Shown: positions 22,573-35,026 of the stretch, in pieces
How the letters are laid out: the number at the start of each line of letters is the position of its first letter
Numbering within the stretch: the first letter of the stretch is position 1
NCBI GenBank assembly: GCA_001949185.1
Contig: BDGG01000017.1
Coordinates: 124,001 to 188,000, forward strand
Source: Ramazzottius varieornatus
Lineage: Eukaryota; Tardigrada; Eutardigrada; Parachela; Ramazzottiidae
Length of the DNA stretch: 64,000 bases
Direction of reading: 5' to 3'
The notes under the pieces: generated by a model
Seen by the model: the letters and a program-made list of their open reading frames with translations, nothing else
The model's database searches: none
What the model was told of the DNA's origin: nothing
Position numbers and translations under genes: made by a program

Positions 22573-25500
22573 CTATCTGACGAACTCGTCTATCACCAGC
22601 AGTTTCTCACGTAGTTCCTCCACCTGTTGCTTGACCAACGGCTCGCGTATCCGTACCCTCACTTCCAGCTTGCCACCCACGGCCTTCTTGCCGTCCATCA
22701 AGTCCAGCGTTGTATGGTACACACAACGGGTCTCCAGACTCTCCAGGTTAATGTGGACGGTCCCCATAACTTTATCACTCTTGAGGAAACCCCTAAAACG
22801 AACGAACCATACAACATAAGATCGTCGAACAAACTTAACAAGATTATTCTCCAAGTCGCGCACGTTCACAGCTAATAATACAGACAGCGTGCGCCACTTG
22901 GAAACCTGGACAAGATTTCCATCCACCATGCGCAAATCGTCAGTGTTTATAGCTGGAGACATGCGCCACTCGGGAAAGCAGTCTTGTTATGTGCGTTCCA
23001 CGAGCTCGCAAAGTAAGGACTGAGCCAGACAGCTTACATTTTGGCGTAGACTTCGCACTTGATGCCTTTAGACTTGAAGACTCTGGCCATTGCCCGAGAC
23101 TTCCGGTTAATCTGAATGGGAAAGACAGCGTTGTATTCTGGCTCGTTGGTACCTTTGATGGCCATACTCTTCCCAGCTTGCGGTGTTTCCTAGAACATAA
23201 AAATACTACATCGATGAGAAACCATGTCACATCTCGAGAGAACTTACAGCTGGGAATGGGAAGTCCCACTTGACCCAAGTGTGAATTTCGTGAGCCTCGA
23301 AGCCGCTCAAAGTATACCCAAAACCTCTCAAAATGCTCAGTTCCATCACATTCTCTGCCAGGTCCGGACAACACCTAAACAAAGAAGCAACTGAAGTTTC
23401 GAAAGTTTCTCTGTTAGAGTCGTGCGGATTACTTGACCACGGAAAAGGCTCGTGTCTCGTAGTGGAAGCGGGGGACGGGTAGGCCATGTTTGAATGCATT
23501 CTTCAATGACTCCAGGTCCTTCCTGGAATGCTGATCAAACTTTTGGAATTTCTCCGTCATGGGGATATCACCGGCTTTCTTGAAATGCAGAGCGTTACGG
23601 GCGCACATCGCCACCTAAAACGGCAAAGCCATCTCCATCACACACAGTTGCTCCTGCAAGAGGTAGCTCACTTCACGCACCTGCATACCCGCACCCCACA
23701 TTAAATACCCTGCCCAAGTGTACACAGGTGAGTGAAATACCCGTAATCACTCAAGGATCCACATACTTCCGTCACATGCTAGAAGGTGCACTCTGAGTAT
23801 GCAGGTACCTGAAGGTTTTACGAGTGGCAGTTCGTACGGTTCATACCTGTTCGACCAAGTCTTTTTCCAGTTGGACGTACATCTCGGTCCTGCTTCTCGG
23901 CGGACCATTGACAGGCCGATCCGCACCGGCATCCTCGTAAGCCACCACTTCGTACCCATGGTCGGCTTCTACGTCACTACCGGCCATGCCTGGTGGCGCC
24001 TTTGGAACGGAAGCAATGTCGACCGGTAAACCATTGGCGGAAGCATTAACCATTTGGTTCATGCTCATGGCTTGCTTCAGATAGAACTTGGCGGTCTCTA
24101 GCGCGCCTTCTTTCTTGGCTTTCAAGGCAGCCAACTTGAATTGCTTCTGGCGTTCCATCAGGAAATTGTGCTGCTGCACTTGACGCGACTCACGACCGTG
24201 GATTGCGTTGGAACCACTGGCCATCGTCCTATCAACAAAGCAACACACATTCATGCATCGCTTATCCAGAACAGTGCCGACGCCTGCTCGGGTGATCGCA
24301 CGTGACCGAAAAGGATGATGACTAGCTTTACGCGCGAGTTGACCGAAGTCAGCTATCAGACAATCCACACAGAGTTGCGCATCGTAACATCAGGAAAAAC
24401 GGAACCACGTGTGCCCGATGACACCGGGAGAAAATTTTATCAACCCCCGCCAACTGGCGCTAAATCGAGTCAGTAAACTATCATCATCGAAAGCGGAGGA
24501 AAACTGTCAAAACCAATTAAGTTTTCAAAGTTTTTAGTACGCTTACTTGATGGGGGACTGCGTTGGACGGTGAGCTGGCGCTACTGCGGTCGGTGCTCTG
24601 GCTACGGCCGGAACTCCAGCTGGTGCCGCAGCTCCAGATGATACTGGAATGGGCGCGAAGCCCGGTGGAGTGGGTAACTCGGAGAAATCGACCGGTCTCT
24701 TGGCCTGGAAGTCCCTTATAGCTTCCTGCGACCCACCCGCCTCATTAGACATATTATCACAATCAGATAAAATCTGGGAGTGAAGCTCATTTGGAAGCTC
24801 GGCGTCTGAACTCGACGAGATCGTTTTGTCCAAGTGACGCATGTTCTCGGTGCTATTGGCTGGAAGCGAGTGCCATTTAGAGAACTCGACAAGACTATTT
24901 CCCAAGTGGCGGCGGACATTTACGGTGTTGTTAGCTGACAGCATGCGTCACTTAACATACCTGATTTTGCCCAATTTGCCTGACGAGCTCCCAACTGACT
25001 TTACTGACCTGATATTGCTTGACTATTCGTTCCGAACGGCGAACTTTCGCCCCGTCGTTCGCAGCCTTGGCTGCTTCCACCGTACTCTTGTACTTCTCTA
25101 GTCTCTGCTGTAAAGCTTGCATGATGGTCTTGGGAGCTTCTGGCGCTTTGAAGCTCTCGGCGAACTCCGCGGGGTCAACGTCAGGAATGTCGTCGCTGGT
25201 AGGCCGCTGGGTGTTCTGAGCTACGGGCTTAGCTGCTGCTGGCGACTTCGGTGGCGGTGTGGAAGGTTCGTCGTCGTCGTCATCCAGGAAGTCAGCGGGC
25301 AGCTGGCTTGGATGCGGCGGCATGGCGGAGATGTCGACTGCCTCACCGGAAGCAGCTGCTTCTATGACCGTATTGAATTGCTGCAAGGAGAGAAATTTGG
25401 ATCAAGGGTGTGTTCCACCGTTCGAGAAGAGCTACAGTAATTTCGATGGCAAATATTACTTTATAAATTTTCATGAAGGTTATGGCCTTGTCCATTTCGT

Positions 25501-27684
25501 TCTCTTTCTTCGCAGTCAGTGCCGCTTCCTTGTATTCTTGCTGCCGAGCCTTCAGCGCCGTCACTGTGGCATTTTTCGAGGTTGCAGTGGTGGGCGATGG
25601 AAGGTTAGGAGTTGGTTGTTGTGGAGGGCTGACGACCGGCGTTCTTGCCTGAAATCATGCTCAAGTATAAGTTTATACACCGGAAGCTCGGCAGACAGAT
25701 TCGACAAGATTGCTTTCCCGACTGGCTCACGAGTACACTGTCATGCGTCAATTCCACCTCATTTCGGAAGTCTGAAATTGTCATTTTCTACAGTAGGAGG
25801 TGTCCATTTCAGAACTGAAGAATCAATTTCGGAAAGATCGCTTTCTGGACTTGATCGATTTCGGAACCCATCTTCCGCTTGTCAATTTCTTGCCATTGCA
25901 AGGAGGTGTAATACATATTATGCCTCGAACTTGCAGGTTCGCCAGTCAGGATGCTCTGTAACCGAATATTCTGCCACACAATCGCTCGTCTCTGGCGCAG
26001 TTCATTTCTTGGTTTAATTAAATTCCGAAAAGCCATATGAAATACCATTCAGGTTTCCGAAATGATCTATTCTCTGAGTCCCGAAATTGGTGATTACACT
26101 TAGATCATGTCAGAAGACCAGAAATCAGTCGAAGTGTAATATAGCTCGTCTCAGTTTCCGGAAAAGAGCCTTTTTCAGACTTCCGAAATGACGTGTAATT
26201 GACGCATTACTGGCTGAAAGCGTGCGTCACTTGGTAGAACGATCCTGACTAGTTTTTCAAGTGGCGCACGCTTCCACCCCGCAACGGTGAAGGCATGCGT
26301 CACTTGGGAAAATTAATCTTATCGAGTTTTATATGCCAGAGTTCCTTACCAGACTCGGTTGGGACGCTGATGAAGGCGCCACATCGACCGTATCCACACT
26401 CAGTCTACTAGCTGACGTGGGTCGAACTGGTGGAGGAGGCGGCGAAGGCTGAGGAGTTCGGGAAGCTGGAGGTTGCAAGTCGCTGGACAGCGAGGGTTGC
26501 AGGACCGATTTGACGAAGACTGGTACAGGAATCTGGTCTTCTTCCACCAACTTGCCCTGCTTCGCTTGACTGATTTGCTCCTTCAGTAACTAAGAAACCA
26601 CAACAATTCCTCTCAGACTTACACAGGAGAAACTTATGGTCGGAAGAAAAAAGCTCACCTTGATTGTCCTTGCGTAGCGGTTGCTCTTTGCCGTTTCTTT
26701 CTGGTAGACAGCTTCCTGATGAGCGCCTTCGTAGTTTTCCAGTCTTTCTTTTAGCAGAGTCAACACGGCTGAGTTATTGTCAGCGTGCGAAGAAGGCGAA
26801 GCTTTGGGAAAGGACGGTGCAGTCGGCGGAAGATCGTTCACTTCCGGTGACAGCTGGCGAAGTTCTTCCTGCAGAGAAGAAGCGTGAGTTGATTGATAAA
26901 ACTGTTGAGTGTTGATCGAACGGAAACAAACTCGTTACAGTAAGTTTTAACCCTATTATACTAATTTCACAAAACAATTCTCTCACCAGAAGTTCGGGAT
27001 CGTCTTCGTCCACATCTTCATCATCATCCTCTTCCATTCCGATACGCTCGATGGCAGACATGTCGAAGGGATCAAACGCTCCGGCATTCGCTTGCGCTGC
27101 CGCAGCACCTCGCCTTGCGGCTGAAATACAACGAGAAATAAGATGAGTGCTTGGTTGGCCATACAGTGACACACTACCGGTAGAATTTCCATTGGTCCTG
27201 TGTTCAGACAACCGGGTGACTTGCCATAAGCGTCGTTTGCTGCGGGTTTCATGAATTTGAGAACTGGGAGTCACTAGATTCTTCCTCGACTCAGTCGACC
27301 GACTGTTACCTTTCGACCAAATTAATTTAAGTACTGCGCACTACCTCGAGGTGGGGGAACTGGTACGCTAGGTTGTCTCTGTGCGGGAGCAGCGGTCCTG
27401 GTGGCAGGTTGCCGTGGAGCAGAAGGTTTTCCACCCACCAGTGCAGCTAACTCAGCCTCCAAATCCGCGTCGTCAACCTCTAGAAAATCGTCCATGGCTT
27501 CATCCATGTTCATTGACGGCATCTCAAATGGCTACAGAAACAAAACAGACATCTGGCTACCCGTTGTGGCGTAGTTTCAACGGCGAAGGACTAGGAGATA
27601 TACTACACTTACGATTTGAAACGGCAGGGAACTGCGATTCGCCCGAGCTGGACGCTCCGTCGTCCTTCCTTTTCGGGCAGCCAT
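22573..27684 (-). CDS. CC2D1A: CC2D1 / lethal(2) giant discs homologue: DM14 repeats plus C2 domain
   Basis: Cytosolic regulator that binds ESCRT-III Shrub/CHMP4 through DM14 domains and affects endosomal sorting and Notch signalling in flies. Thirteen exons from high to low: 27613-27684, 27345-27531, 26987-27120, 26659-26868, 26350-26589, 25460-25648, 25009-25380, 24547-24725, 23847-24228, 23433-23614, 23248-23374, 23038-23189, 22573-22792; 881 residues, phases consistent. An acidic N-terminus (DLEAELAALVGG) precedes four DM14 regions, near residues 155-205 (LLKERLENYEGAH), 310-365 (LKARQQEYKEAALTAKKE), 425-485 (LQQRLEKYKSTVEAAK) and 545-600 (FLMERQKQFKLAALKAKKEG). The linkers carry the typical VDIS/VDFSELPTPPGFAPIP signatures. 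The C2 region covers about 700-850 and ends with KLEVRVRIREPL and LVIDEF. Length is near the human proteins. The DM14 and C2 landmarks are clear; A versus B paralogue cannot be told. Confidence 0.93.
22822..22995. repeat. Family H paired hairpin in last CC2D1 intron
   Basis: AACAAACTTAACAAGATTATTCTCC, TCGCGCACGTTC facing GCGTGCGCCACTTGG, then CATGCGCAAATCG facing CATGCGCCACTCGGG. Confidence 0.7.
24797..24960. repeat. Family H paired hairpin in CC2D1 intron
   Basis: GGAAGCTCGGCGTCTGAACTCGACGAGATCG at the left; CCAAGTGACGCATG facing GAGTGCCATTTAG; CCCAAGTGGCGGCGGAC facing CATGCGTCACTTAA. Confidence 0.7.
26185..26340. repeat. Family H paired hairpin in CC2D1 intron
   Basis: GCGTGCGTCACTTGG, then TTCAAGTGGCGCACGC facing CATGCGTCACTTGGG, ending TCTTATCGAGTTTTATATGCC. 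A lone half-copy lies at 25676-25745 (GCTCGGCAGACAGATTCGACAAGATTGC). Confidence 0.7.
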
Positions 27685-27700
27685 CTCTGCGGACTGTTAT

Positions 27701-27708
27701 CTTATATA
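27701..27708 (-). promoter_or_regulatory. Possible TATA element of CC2D1
   Basis: TATATAAG on the minus strand ends only 16 bases before the ATG at 27684. If used it would give almost no 5'UTR, so it may be fortuitous. Confidence 0.25.
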
Positions 27709-27719
27709 GATAATCCAGT

Positions 27720-29472
27720 GAGAACACACCAGGAGAGAAGGAAATCTGGTGTCGGACGGGAAGCAGCGGTGGACGGGTGATTTATTCAGTGAATTACGCT
27801 AACCACGGAACGGCTTCGCAACCTCAAGCGCAGCCCAACTTTGGAACGGCACTCAGTCGATCAATAATTTACATATGAAAAATAACGTTCCGAGTGTCGT
27901 TCGAGCACCATGTCTCTTGCTCACTAGAGGTAGAATTCGCGCACTGATGACAAGACTGACGCGTTGTACTGGTTCTTTACAGGTCGTAGGGTAAGGTGGC
28001 GGTTCCGTGATAGTCGATATTAGGCTGAATATACCCAAGGGACTCTGAATCACAAACTCATCAGAGGAAGCTCGAGCCCCAGACAGGAGAATCCTTTATA
28101 CCCCATTCGTACTTACGCGTCGGCGACAGAAGCCAGAGGCGAGAAGTTTGCGATCAAGTAATGCGGCTGCCAACGGTTCGCAATTTCAGATGCAGGCATG
28201 ATGTAACAACTTTTTCGCTGGGTTTTGCCTCTCTGCACCTTTCCGTAGAACTGTCTGTCGTTCATACTCCGATGCGGCAGAAACGGAATCTCAGGTCAAG
28301 TCATGTCATATGATGTGGTGTCATGTCATAGACCACAACCTGTCGGAAGTGGCTGACTGCCTTTTCTCTTTCAAGATTCCTTTCATGCATCTCCTGGTTA
28401 TCCCCGTCATCAGCCACGTCTCGATGACTCTGTGTATTCCTCGATAGATTCTGTGCAAGATATTGGGGGTGAGTACAGAAAGGGTTGTATTACAGGAAGA
28501 TAGAAAACTATCCCAAGTGAAAATCAGCCAGAAAAACATTTTTCGCATGCTGCTCAACCTGATTCCCGGCACTAAACGTAAAAGTTAAGGCGAGAAACCG
28601 AGCGGAAAAAACCGAGTAATGGACCGTTCGTACTCAAGAACTTTTGTTGCAGCCGCAGAACTTTCGCCGCTAGAAGTGCGAATGATGACGTCACCAAAAA
28701 ACCGTTTTTACTGCTTTCTTCTGTCGTCGACGCGTAAGCACAAATGGGGCATTATTTGGGATGATTCCCCGATTTTTTCTGATTTTTCTAATTTTTTTGA
28801 CGAATTTTTCCAAGTTTTTGATGAGTCATAAGTCGTGATTTCGGATTTGATCAATCGATTCTTTAGTAATCATTCGAAGATATTGGCGTGTTGATTAATA
28901 CGGAATTGATAACCCTGTTAATAGTACCACTTGACAGCACTGCACGATCAACAGGGTATAATGATGCACTATGCCTGTACGTGCACCAGATGACTAATGG
29001 TAGAGACCACTTTCGGTGCCAAGAAATTTCTCTCTGATGTCATAAGCTCAGGCTTGCCATAGTGTGCCCCCATTTAAAGGCTTTAGAATACCTGAATAGC
29101 ATTCTACGATGACTCAAGTGGTCTATAATTCATTCTAAAGCTCCGCTGGAAGGCCAGCCTTTTAGGCGGAGCTCTCGCAAAAATCAATAAATCACCCGTC
29201 CACGGTCCACCATTGACGGGAAGTTTCCTGGTTTTCTCGAAATACAAAATTAAGTCTGTTTTCTGAATAAAAATCAAAAATAAACAGTGAAAATAAGCAA
29301 AAATTGGTTTTTCTGCTGACGGTCTAAGCCAGATAATCAATTTGGCTGCAGCAATCAACTTGTGGAATATGTCGGTGACTTCACGAGCGGGAGGACTGAT
29401 TAGGTCATCCGACGAATGAGGAAATTCGTGGACTGAACAGCAAAAAATCTTTTCGCGGAGAAATCAGGGTTT
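27720..29472. other. Divergent spacer between CC2D1 and THAP gene
   Basis: About 1.75 kb between two genes transcribed away from each other. I see no gene, hairpin or inverted-repeat element that I can support; it presumably holds both promoters. Confidence 0.5.
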
Positions 29473-31764
29473 ATGTTCTTTGAGGAAGCTGGAAACATGT
29501 CGGACATTCGCCCAGCCACCATAGTTTTCAAGTTCGATGGAGACAGTCTACTGGCCGGTAGCGGTCAACGTCGAAGTCAGCCTGCAAAGCCAGCAAAGGC
29601 ATCGAAGGCGACGACGAACTTGACGAAGTGTTCTGTGAGAGAATGTGGCGTTATCCAGCAGCCTCCATCGAGGATCGTCATGCATAGTTCCCTGCAACAT
29701 AGTGATCTGACCGTGGCTGCCTGGAGGAACTTCTTCCAGATGAACAAATTTACCAAGTTCCCCAAGCGGGTTTTCATCTGTCAGTATCATTTTACGGAGG
29801 ACTGCCATACTCCCAAGGGGCAATTACGACTGAACAGCATTCCGACCATCAGGATACCTTTAGCATTGCAAGCAGCAGAAGGTGAGCCAAGTGCGTCGTG
29901 ATCACGTGGTACTCTTAAGTATTTACCGTGATGTTTAAGCATTAAACAATTTTACCGTACGATTTAAGCACGTGCTTTGATGTCAGACTAGTGCATCAAA
30001 ATAACCGTACCCGCTCTGGTCTGAACAGATGACGATATGGTTGACTCAGTGACTCTCGTCCCCAGTTTACGTACAGAGACTGTGACTGATTATAGTGTAT
30101 GTCTCACCGAATGGCCTGCCAGATTTCTGTGGTAATTTGAATTTAATTTCTTTTAATTACAGGCCCTGACGAGCCTCCGTCTCCACAGTCCATTCCCTCT
30201 CACCCTGTCCGGGATGCTCCCAAAGGTCCTTCTCCGTCTTCTCCTTTCCCACGGAAGTCTTCCACCGACCAATGGACGGGCTTCCATGATCTGTTGAATG
30301 CTCTGGCGCCGTACGCTCTCAAGACGCCCAGCAGCAAGTGGGTTATCTTGAACTTCCCACACGCCAAACCGGCCAATATCTCATTTGAATGTCTAGAAGA
30401 AAATGTCTCGTACAAGTCGGTGACGTTCAGTGGAAGTCTGGATGCAACGATCATGATCAGGGGAAACAGGTATACCAAAGAAGAGACCAGGGTGTGTCAG
30501 GCCAGCGAACTGGAGACCTTGCTGGCCACGATTGACGCCTTGGAAGTTCTGCCGTGTGGATGTGTCCCGTGGGGCCATGTCAGTGACTTTGAATACGACT
30601 TGCCAAAGGTTATACTCCCCTCCGAAGACTGGTTTACGTTCAGCCTGATCAAAAGGCAGTACCAGATCCTCTTCCAGCGCGTCGACGACCACGGAAGATC
30701 CATTAAATGTCTTTCCTTTTCCCTGAGTCTCCTACCTAGATTGCATGTTCGAAATAAGCGCTGTCTCGAAAACGACAAAGATCTCCAGGTAATCTATTAT
30801 CAGCTGGTTCGTTCCAAACTTCATTTTACACCTTCCAGACGTAAAATCGGAAGTTTCCTTCAACAACCGACCAGTTTCTGGATGGTCTTGTACAACACTA
30901 TGCAGGCTGTAACACTAGTTCTACGGTGGACGAGGCACCTTTGAGTTTTCCTCCAGCTCCAGGAAGTGGTTATTGGCCCTCGCTCCGAGACTTTTTAGAG
31001 AGCTAAGAGCCTCAGCTATGATGCTATCACAGAAAGCATTGATATCGTGATCGGCGAGTGACATGGTCTGAATGGTCCCTCGTAAGTTAGCGCTTTAGTC
31101 AGTTTGCCTTTTTTCTACGATGGTGCCACTGGAGGTTGTGGCTAACACGATCTTGATCAGGTCGTTGTCAAGGCCGTGCTCGGTTTGGCTACGTCAAACG
31201 TCAAAGCCGTGCTGGGCGCGAACCTGAGTGGCATCATGGTAAAAAGGGCAGGATTACGTACTTTAGCGTCCGAAACAATGATTGCTTCATCCTGTCTTCT
31301 TGGCTCAACTTCCTGTTTTTGTCGTTCAGGAGCCCGTTAAGTGTACCCATGACGTTGAGAAGCTGTTGGAGCAAGTGGACAAGCTGAGGGTGTGCAGTCA
31401 GACCAACTACCTGCCGCCGGCCAAGGCTGAAACGTTCCGAAGATCCTGTCAGTTGGTCGTTTTGCCAAGCTACAATGGCAAACGCTGGGAACGTACCATC
31501 TGTCCGGCTTGCCATAGTGCCGAATACTGTCGGAGGAGGAAAGAGCAGAGAGAACTGAAGCGCAAAGCGGTGAAGGCTTTGGAAAGGGAAGAGCTGGCCG
31601 GCTTGAGAAAGCAATTGAAAAAGCTTGAACAGAACAATGATAAACTCCTCTCTGTTAGTACCGATGCTGTCGAACAACTTTTGAACCAAATGAAAGATGT
31701 CAATCCAGTAATGGATCCAGACTCAGAAGAAAAAGAAGAAGAAGAGGTGGTACTTACAGTATAA
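29473..31764 (+). CDS. THAP zinc-finger / coiled-coil protein
   Basis: Probable DNA-binding protein. Exons 29473-29881, 30163-30788, 31161-31238, 31330-31764, joined in phase to 515 residues; a second ATG at 29497 (MSDIRPATIVF) is an alternative start. Near residue 50 a THAP-like C2CH module is visible: CSVREC, a Trp (AAWRNFF), FPKRVFICQYHF (C-x2-H) and a closing LRLNSIPTI in place of the usual AVPTIF-type end. The middle part (30163-30788) is a well ordered, unrecognised domain containing LPCGCVPWGH. The last exon has two cysteine pairs (RVCSQTNY and TICPACHSAEYC) followed by a Lys/Glu coiled coil (KEQRELKRKAVKALERE) and an acidic end. 30789-31160 contains further protein-like stretches (YWPSLRDFL, DAITESIDIVIG) interrupted by stops, which may be a decayed or missed exon. 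Could be a domesticated transposon protein. Confidence 0.6.
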
Positions 31765-32123
31765 GCTTTCGGAAGCAGAAATCTGTTTTTGTTTCGGATA
31801 ATTTTGTTTCGAAATAGGAAGTCGTTTAAGCTTATGCAAGTAAAGAAAGAGGGCGACTTTACTCGTTCCTGGCAAACGTGCAACGCTGGCGAGAAGACAG
31901 CTAATAATAGGCCAGCCGTGGGTTGAAAGTAGTTGAAGTTGATTTCCGTGGTTCTGGCCGACGTCTTGTTGAAGTCCTCCGCCATCCTACTCGTAAAACG
32001 AACGCAGTTGAGAATCAGAGGTATCACTGCGAGGAAAGACTGTATGCCAGGATGCGTCACCTCACAGCTCCTCGCTGATACAATTCTTCTGATCCGGCAT
32101 GTACTGGCTCAAATAGCTGCAGA

Positions 32124-32781
32124 GTAGTGATGTTCTAATATGGGTTAATGAGATCTAATATAATAAAAACAAATATCCGCCGTCCATCAAAGTTCTAATA
32201 AGTGACCACTACTATAGTAAAACGTCTACCTGATTTAATAAAATATTACTATAGTAGAACTTTCGGGGGTTTGTTATTAAAATATATTTTAATATCGGAG
32301 AGCTCGACGGAAGATCTAAAGATTCAGAATCACAACCATCAGATCAGCAAAAATACTGTAGTACAGCCTGCACCCTGCACCTGCACACTGTAACATGGCC
32401 GATTGAAGTGTCAGACTGTATGCAGGTGCACGATGTTCAAGGGTATTTATTCTGCGGTAGCCCTACTGTACTGCTGTAGAGGCATCATCATGGTGTGGCG
32501 CACTTTATAAGGCGTGGTCGCACATCGAGAAGCCAACGCACGCGCATCAGAACTCAGTAAATCAACCAGTTTTTCGAATCAGCGGTAGCGTTAACCCGTA
32601 TTAAAATTTATTTTACTAATAATAATAAAATATGGCACTTCCGGTTTCAAGCTACTAAAATATAAGTATTGGAATGCGGTGCCCAATTCTGTTTACTAAA
32701 TATTACTAAATATAGTAGATGATCAAAACATCTACTATCATCTACTTTAATATAATATTACTATATTACAACATCACTACT
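32124..32781. mobile_element. AT-rich inverted-repeat element (hAT-like)
   Basis: Begins AGTAGTGATGTTCTAATAT and ends with near-complement ATATTACAACATCACTACT. The inside is very AT-rich, with short palindromes of CTACTATAGTAG type. No transposase and no convincing target duplication, so the superfamily is an inference from the CAGTAGTG-like terminus. Confidence 0.55.
32360..32440. repeat. Family C unit within the AT-rich element
   Basis: CTGCACCCTGCACCTGCACACTG opposite GACTGTATGCAGGTGCACG, loop about 35 bases. Found inside 32124-32781, so one repeat may be nested in the other. Confidence 0.6.
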
Positions 32782-32897
32782 GCATAGCACAGAATGATTA
32801 GGGCTGGCTGTCAAGTGCCGCGAATGACGTTACTGCGGAAAGGTGGTGAATTGCTTCACTTGCGTGTTGCACCAGCAAGATCCCTGACGGCGCACTT

Positions 32898-33325
32898 TTT
32901 ATATTTTATTTGACGGAGTTACCCGATTACGTGAGCGCCGGTAGGCAAACGGAGATTCACCTGGACGGTCGATCAGTTTTTCTACAGTTATACGCGGATG
33001 ACATCGTAATTTTGTCGGTCTTCGTTGAGCACGCGCAGCTAACTATCAACCGAGTGTGTGAATATACTGTATGAAGGCTCTTCGTCTAGTCCTGAACGTC
33101 CCTAAATGCGCAGTTATGCACACAGGCAGAACAAAGGCTCGTTCGCAGGCATTTCCGCCTCTCTTCATCGGCGACACGGAAGTTGAGATCGTCGCACAGT
33201 TCAAGTACTTCGGAGCTACAGTCAATAGCTCAAACAATAACACCCAGAATCGGTGTGCAAACGTACTAACTGCGACTGCTGCTTCAGCCGTAATGCTCCG
33301 TGATATCACGCAACGACCAGCCTAG
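32898..33325 (+). pseudogene. Non-LTR retrotransposon reverse transcriptase remnant
   Basis: A frame contains the polymerase box YADD (QLYADDIVILS, about 32980-33010) and stops near 33075; another frame continues with KALRLVLNVPKCAVMHTGRTK, PPLFIGDTEVEIVAQFKYFGA, the usual region after YADD in LINE reverse transcriptases. The two are offset by a small frameshift near 33066, and both flanks of the domain are missing. It is a dead fragment. Confidence 0.75.
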
Positions 33326-33329
33326 CCAG

Positions 33330-34070
33330 ATCTCTGGTTCGCTAGACAAAAACAGCTGATTTCTCGATAACAGGTTCTACTTGGATTAAAATCTCATTTC
33401 GTGCCAACTCATGGCCGGTTTTGATCAAAATCTTGCCAAAATCAGATAACAAGCTGATTAAACGCTGATTTCAAGCTTAATTATTGATAGATCAGATTTC
33501 GTGCGTAAGATTTGTGAGTGGAAAACTTTAGAGCAGGAACCAAGAACTCGACAGGACTGGGAGTATGCCATATGACTCTTTCCTGAATCCCGCCTATCTT
33601 AAAAGAGAAAGTTTTAACCAGCTTTTCACTGCCTGTGTCAACTTCGTATCGAGGTGTTCATCGGGAGTTCTACGGAGGCGACTGCCTTGTATTTTAAGCC
33701 GATATTCTTGGGCATTTTGCCCTTTGTAGGGAAACCTTTGCGACAACCCGAACAGCTTTGCCTTCGATGAACAATTTCCCCTACAAGCAGGTTTTGTTGT
33801 CTCGTATCGACACGATGACTGTTCGCAAAACAAGCCCTTAAGATGTTCGGATAAGTTTTAGAGGTTCGTAGATTGAATACTACGAGTTGATTTGTTGATG
33901 AGGTGGCACGAAATTCACGTGGTCGCAATGAAAAAACATCAATCTCTTTACGAATCTTTGAATCATCGAAATCGGTTGACAACGAAAGAAAGCTAATTTA
34001 TGGTATGAGGTGCCCACACACTCAGTCATGCTCAATGGTCATCGCCACTCCATGGTCTTAGTTCGGTTGT
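33330..34070. other. No gene supported
   Basis: Spacer in the repeat island. A 114-codon minus frame at 33638-33982 with a CSGCRKGFPTKGK stretch looks faintly transposase-like but I cannot place it. Confidence 0.35.
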
Positions 34071-34074
34071 AGTG

Positions 34075-34580
34075 CTGGCAAAAATACGATTAAATTCGAT
34101 ACGATAGTTTTCGATACAATATCGGCGGGTATTTTATCGCGGTCTTCGATATTAATTCGATATCGATATTTCGACACGATATTTTTCCGTTACCGTATTT
34201 TCGATATATCGTATCATATCGCAGCGATGTATCGATATTTCTGCAATTTTAGTTTTTCGGAATTCCACTGGTCCACGCCCAAAAACTCAAGAAGCCGATT
34301 TCCACATAAAGTATTAGTAAGATCGAAAGCGTCGGATGCAGCAAAGACATGATTATACCAAGACTTCAAACACATGGAAACCTGGACGGAATCAGTACCA
34401 GAACCGAATGGGTGAGGTGTGCTCGGCACACCATGGCCAAAATCAAGTCTTTGAAATCAACCATGGTCTTCCGTAAACGAGATATCACTAGCGAGTTTGC
34501 CGTTCAGCGAAATACCGATATATCGAAAATACATCGATATGGCGCGATACGATATCGCCGAATATTTTATTGCGTCCGTA
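34075..34580. repeat. CGATAT-rich repeat element
   Basis: Two blocks (34080-34245 and 34500-34572) dominated by ATCGATA/CGATAT words: one reads AATTCGATATCGATATTTCG, the other has ATACCGATATATCGAAAATA. They flank ordinary sequence and could form long imperfect inverted pairs. The left edge TAGTGCTGGCAAAAAT resembles a hAT terminus; the right edge is not found. Confidence 0.45.
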
Positions 34581-34987
34581 ACCTCCCGTTTCTGAGTGAG
34601 ACCGAACTGATCCTAAGATTGCACTGTTACTAGTAACAAAGACCCGGCTCTGTAGGTCGTTGTGTAGCAAAACTTGAAATGTTTCGAAAGAGCTGAATTA
34701 CCGCAGGAAATTTCAAACCGTGCGCGGCACCATAGAAAAATTATGGTTACCTACTGATTGCTATCTTACAGTCTAGACCGTTGAAAAGTTCTTCCACCCG
34801 GCATAACGATAGCTGCAGACTAAACCTGTCTGGAGCGGGGAAGAATAATAAAGAAACTTGCCGTTGACTAAACGAAATCTTTCGGTCAACTCAAAGCACA
34901 ACTGTTACAAGTCAGCTCTAGAGTGCACACCGAACAAAACGTTTCCGCAAAACTGCAGGAGGTGGAAACTCTCCTTCGTACACCAGG

Positions 34988-35026
34988 AAAAAGGGTTCTG
35001 ATACCTTCGGTATCAGAACCCCTTTT
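34988..35026. repeat. Near-perfect 18-bp hairpin
   Basis: AAAAAGGGTTCTGATACC, TTC, GGTATCAGAACCCCTTTT: an 18-base stem with one mismatch and a three-base gap. Not related to the other repeat families here. Confidence 0.8.
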
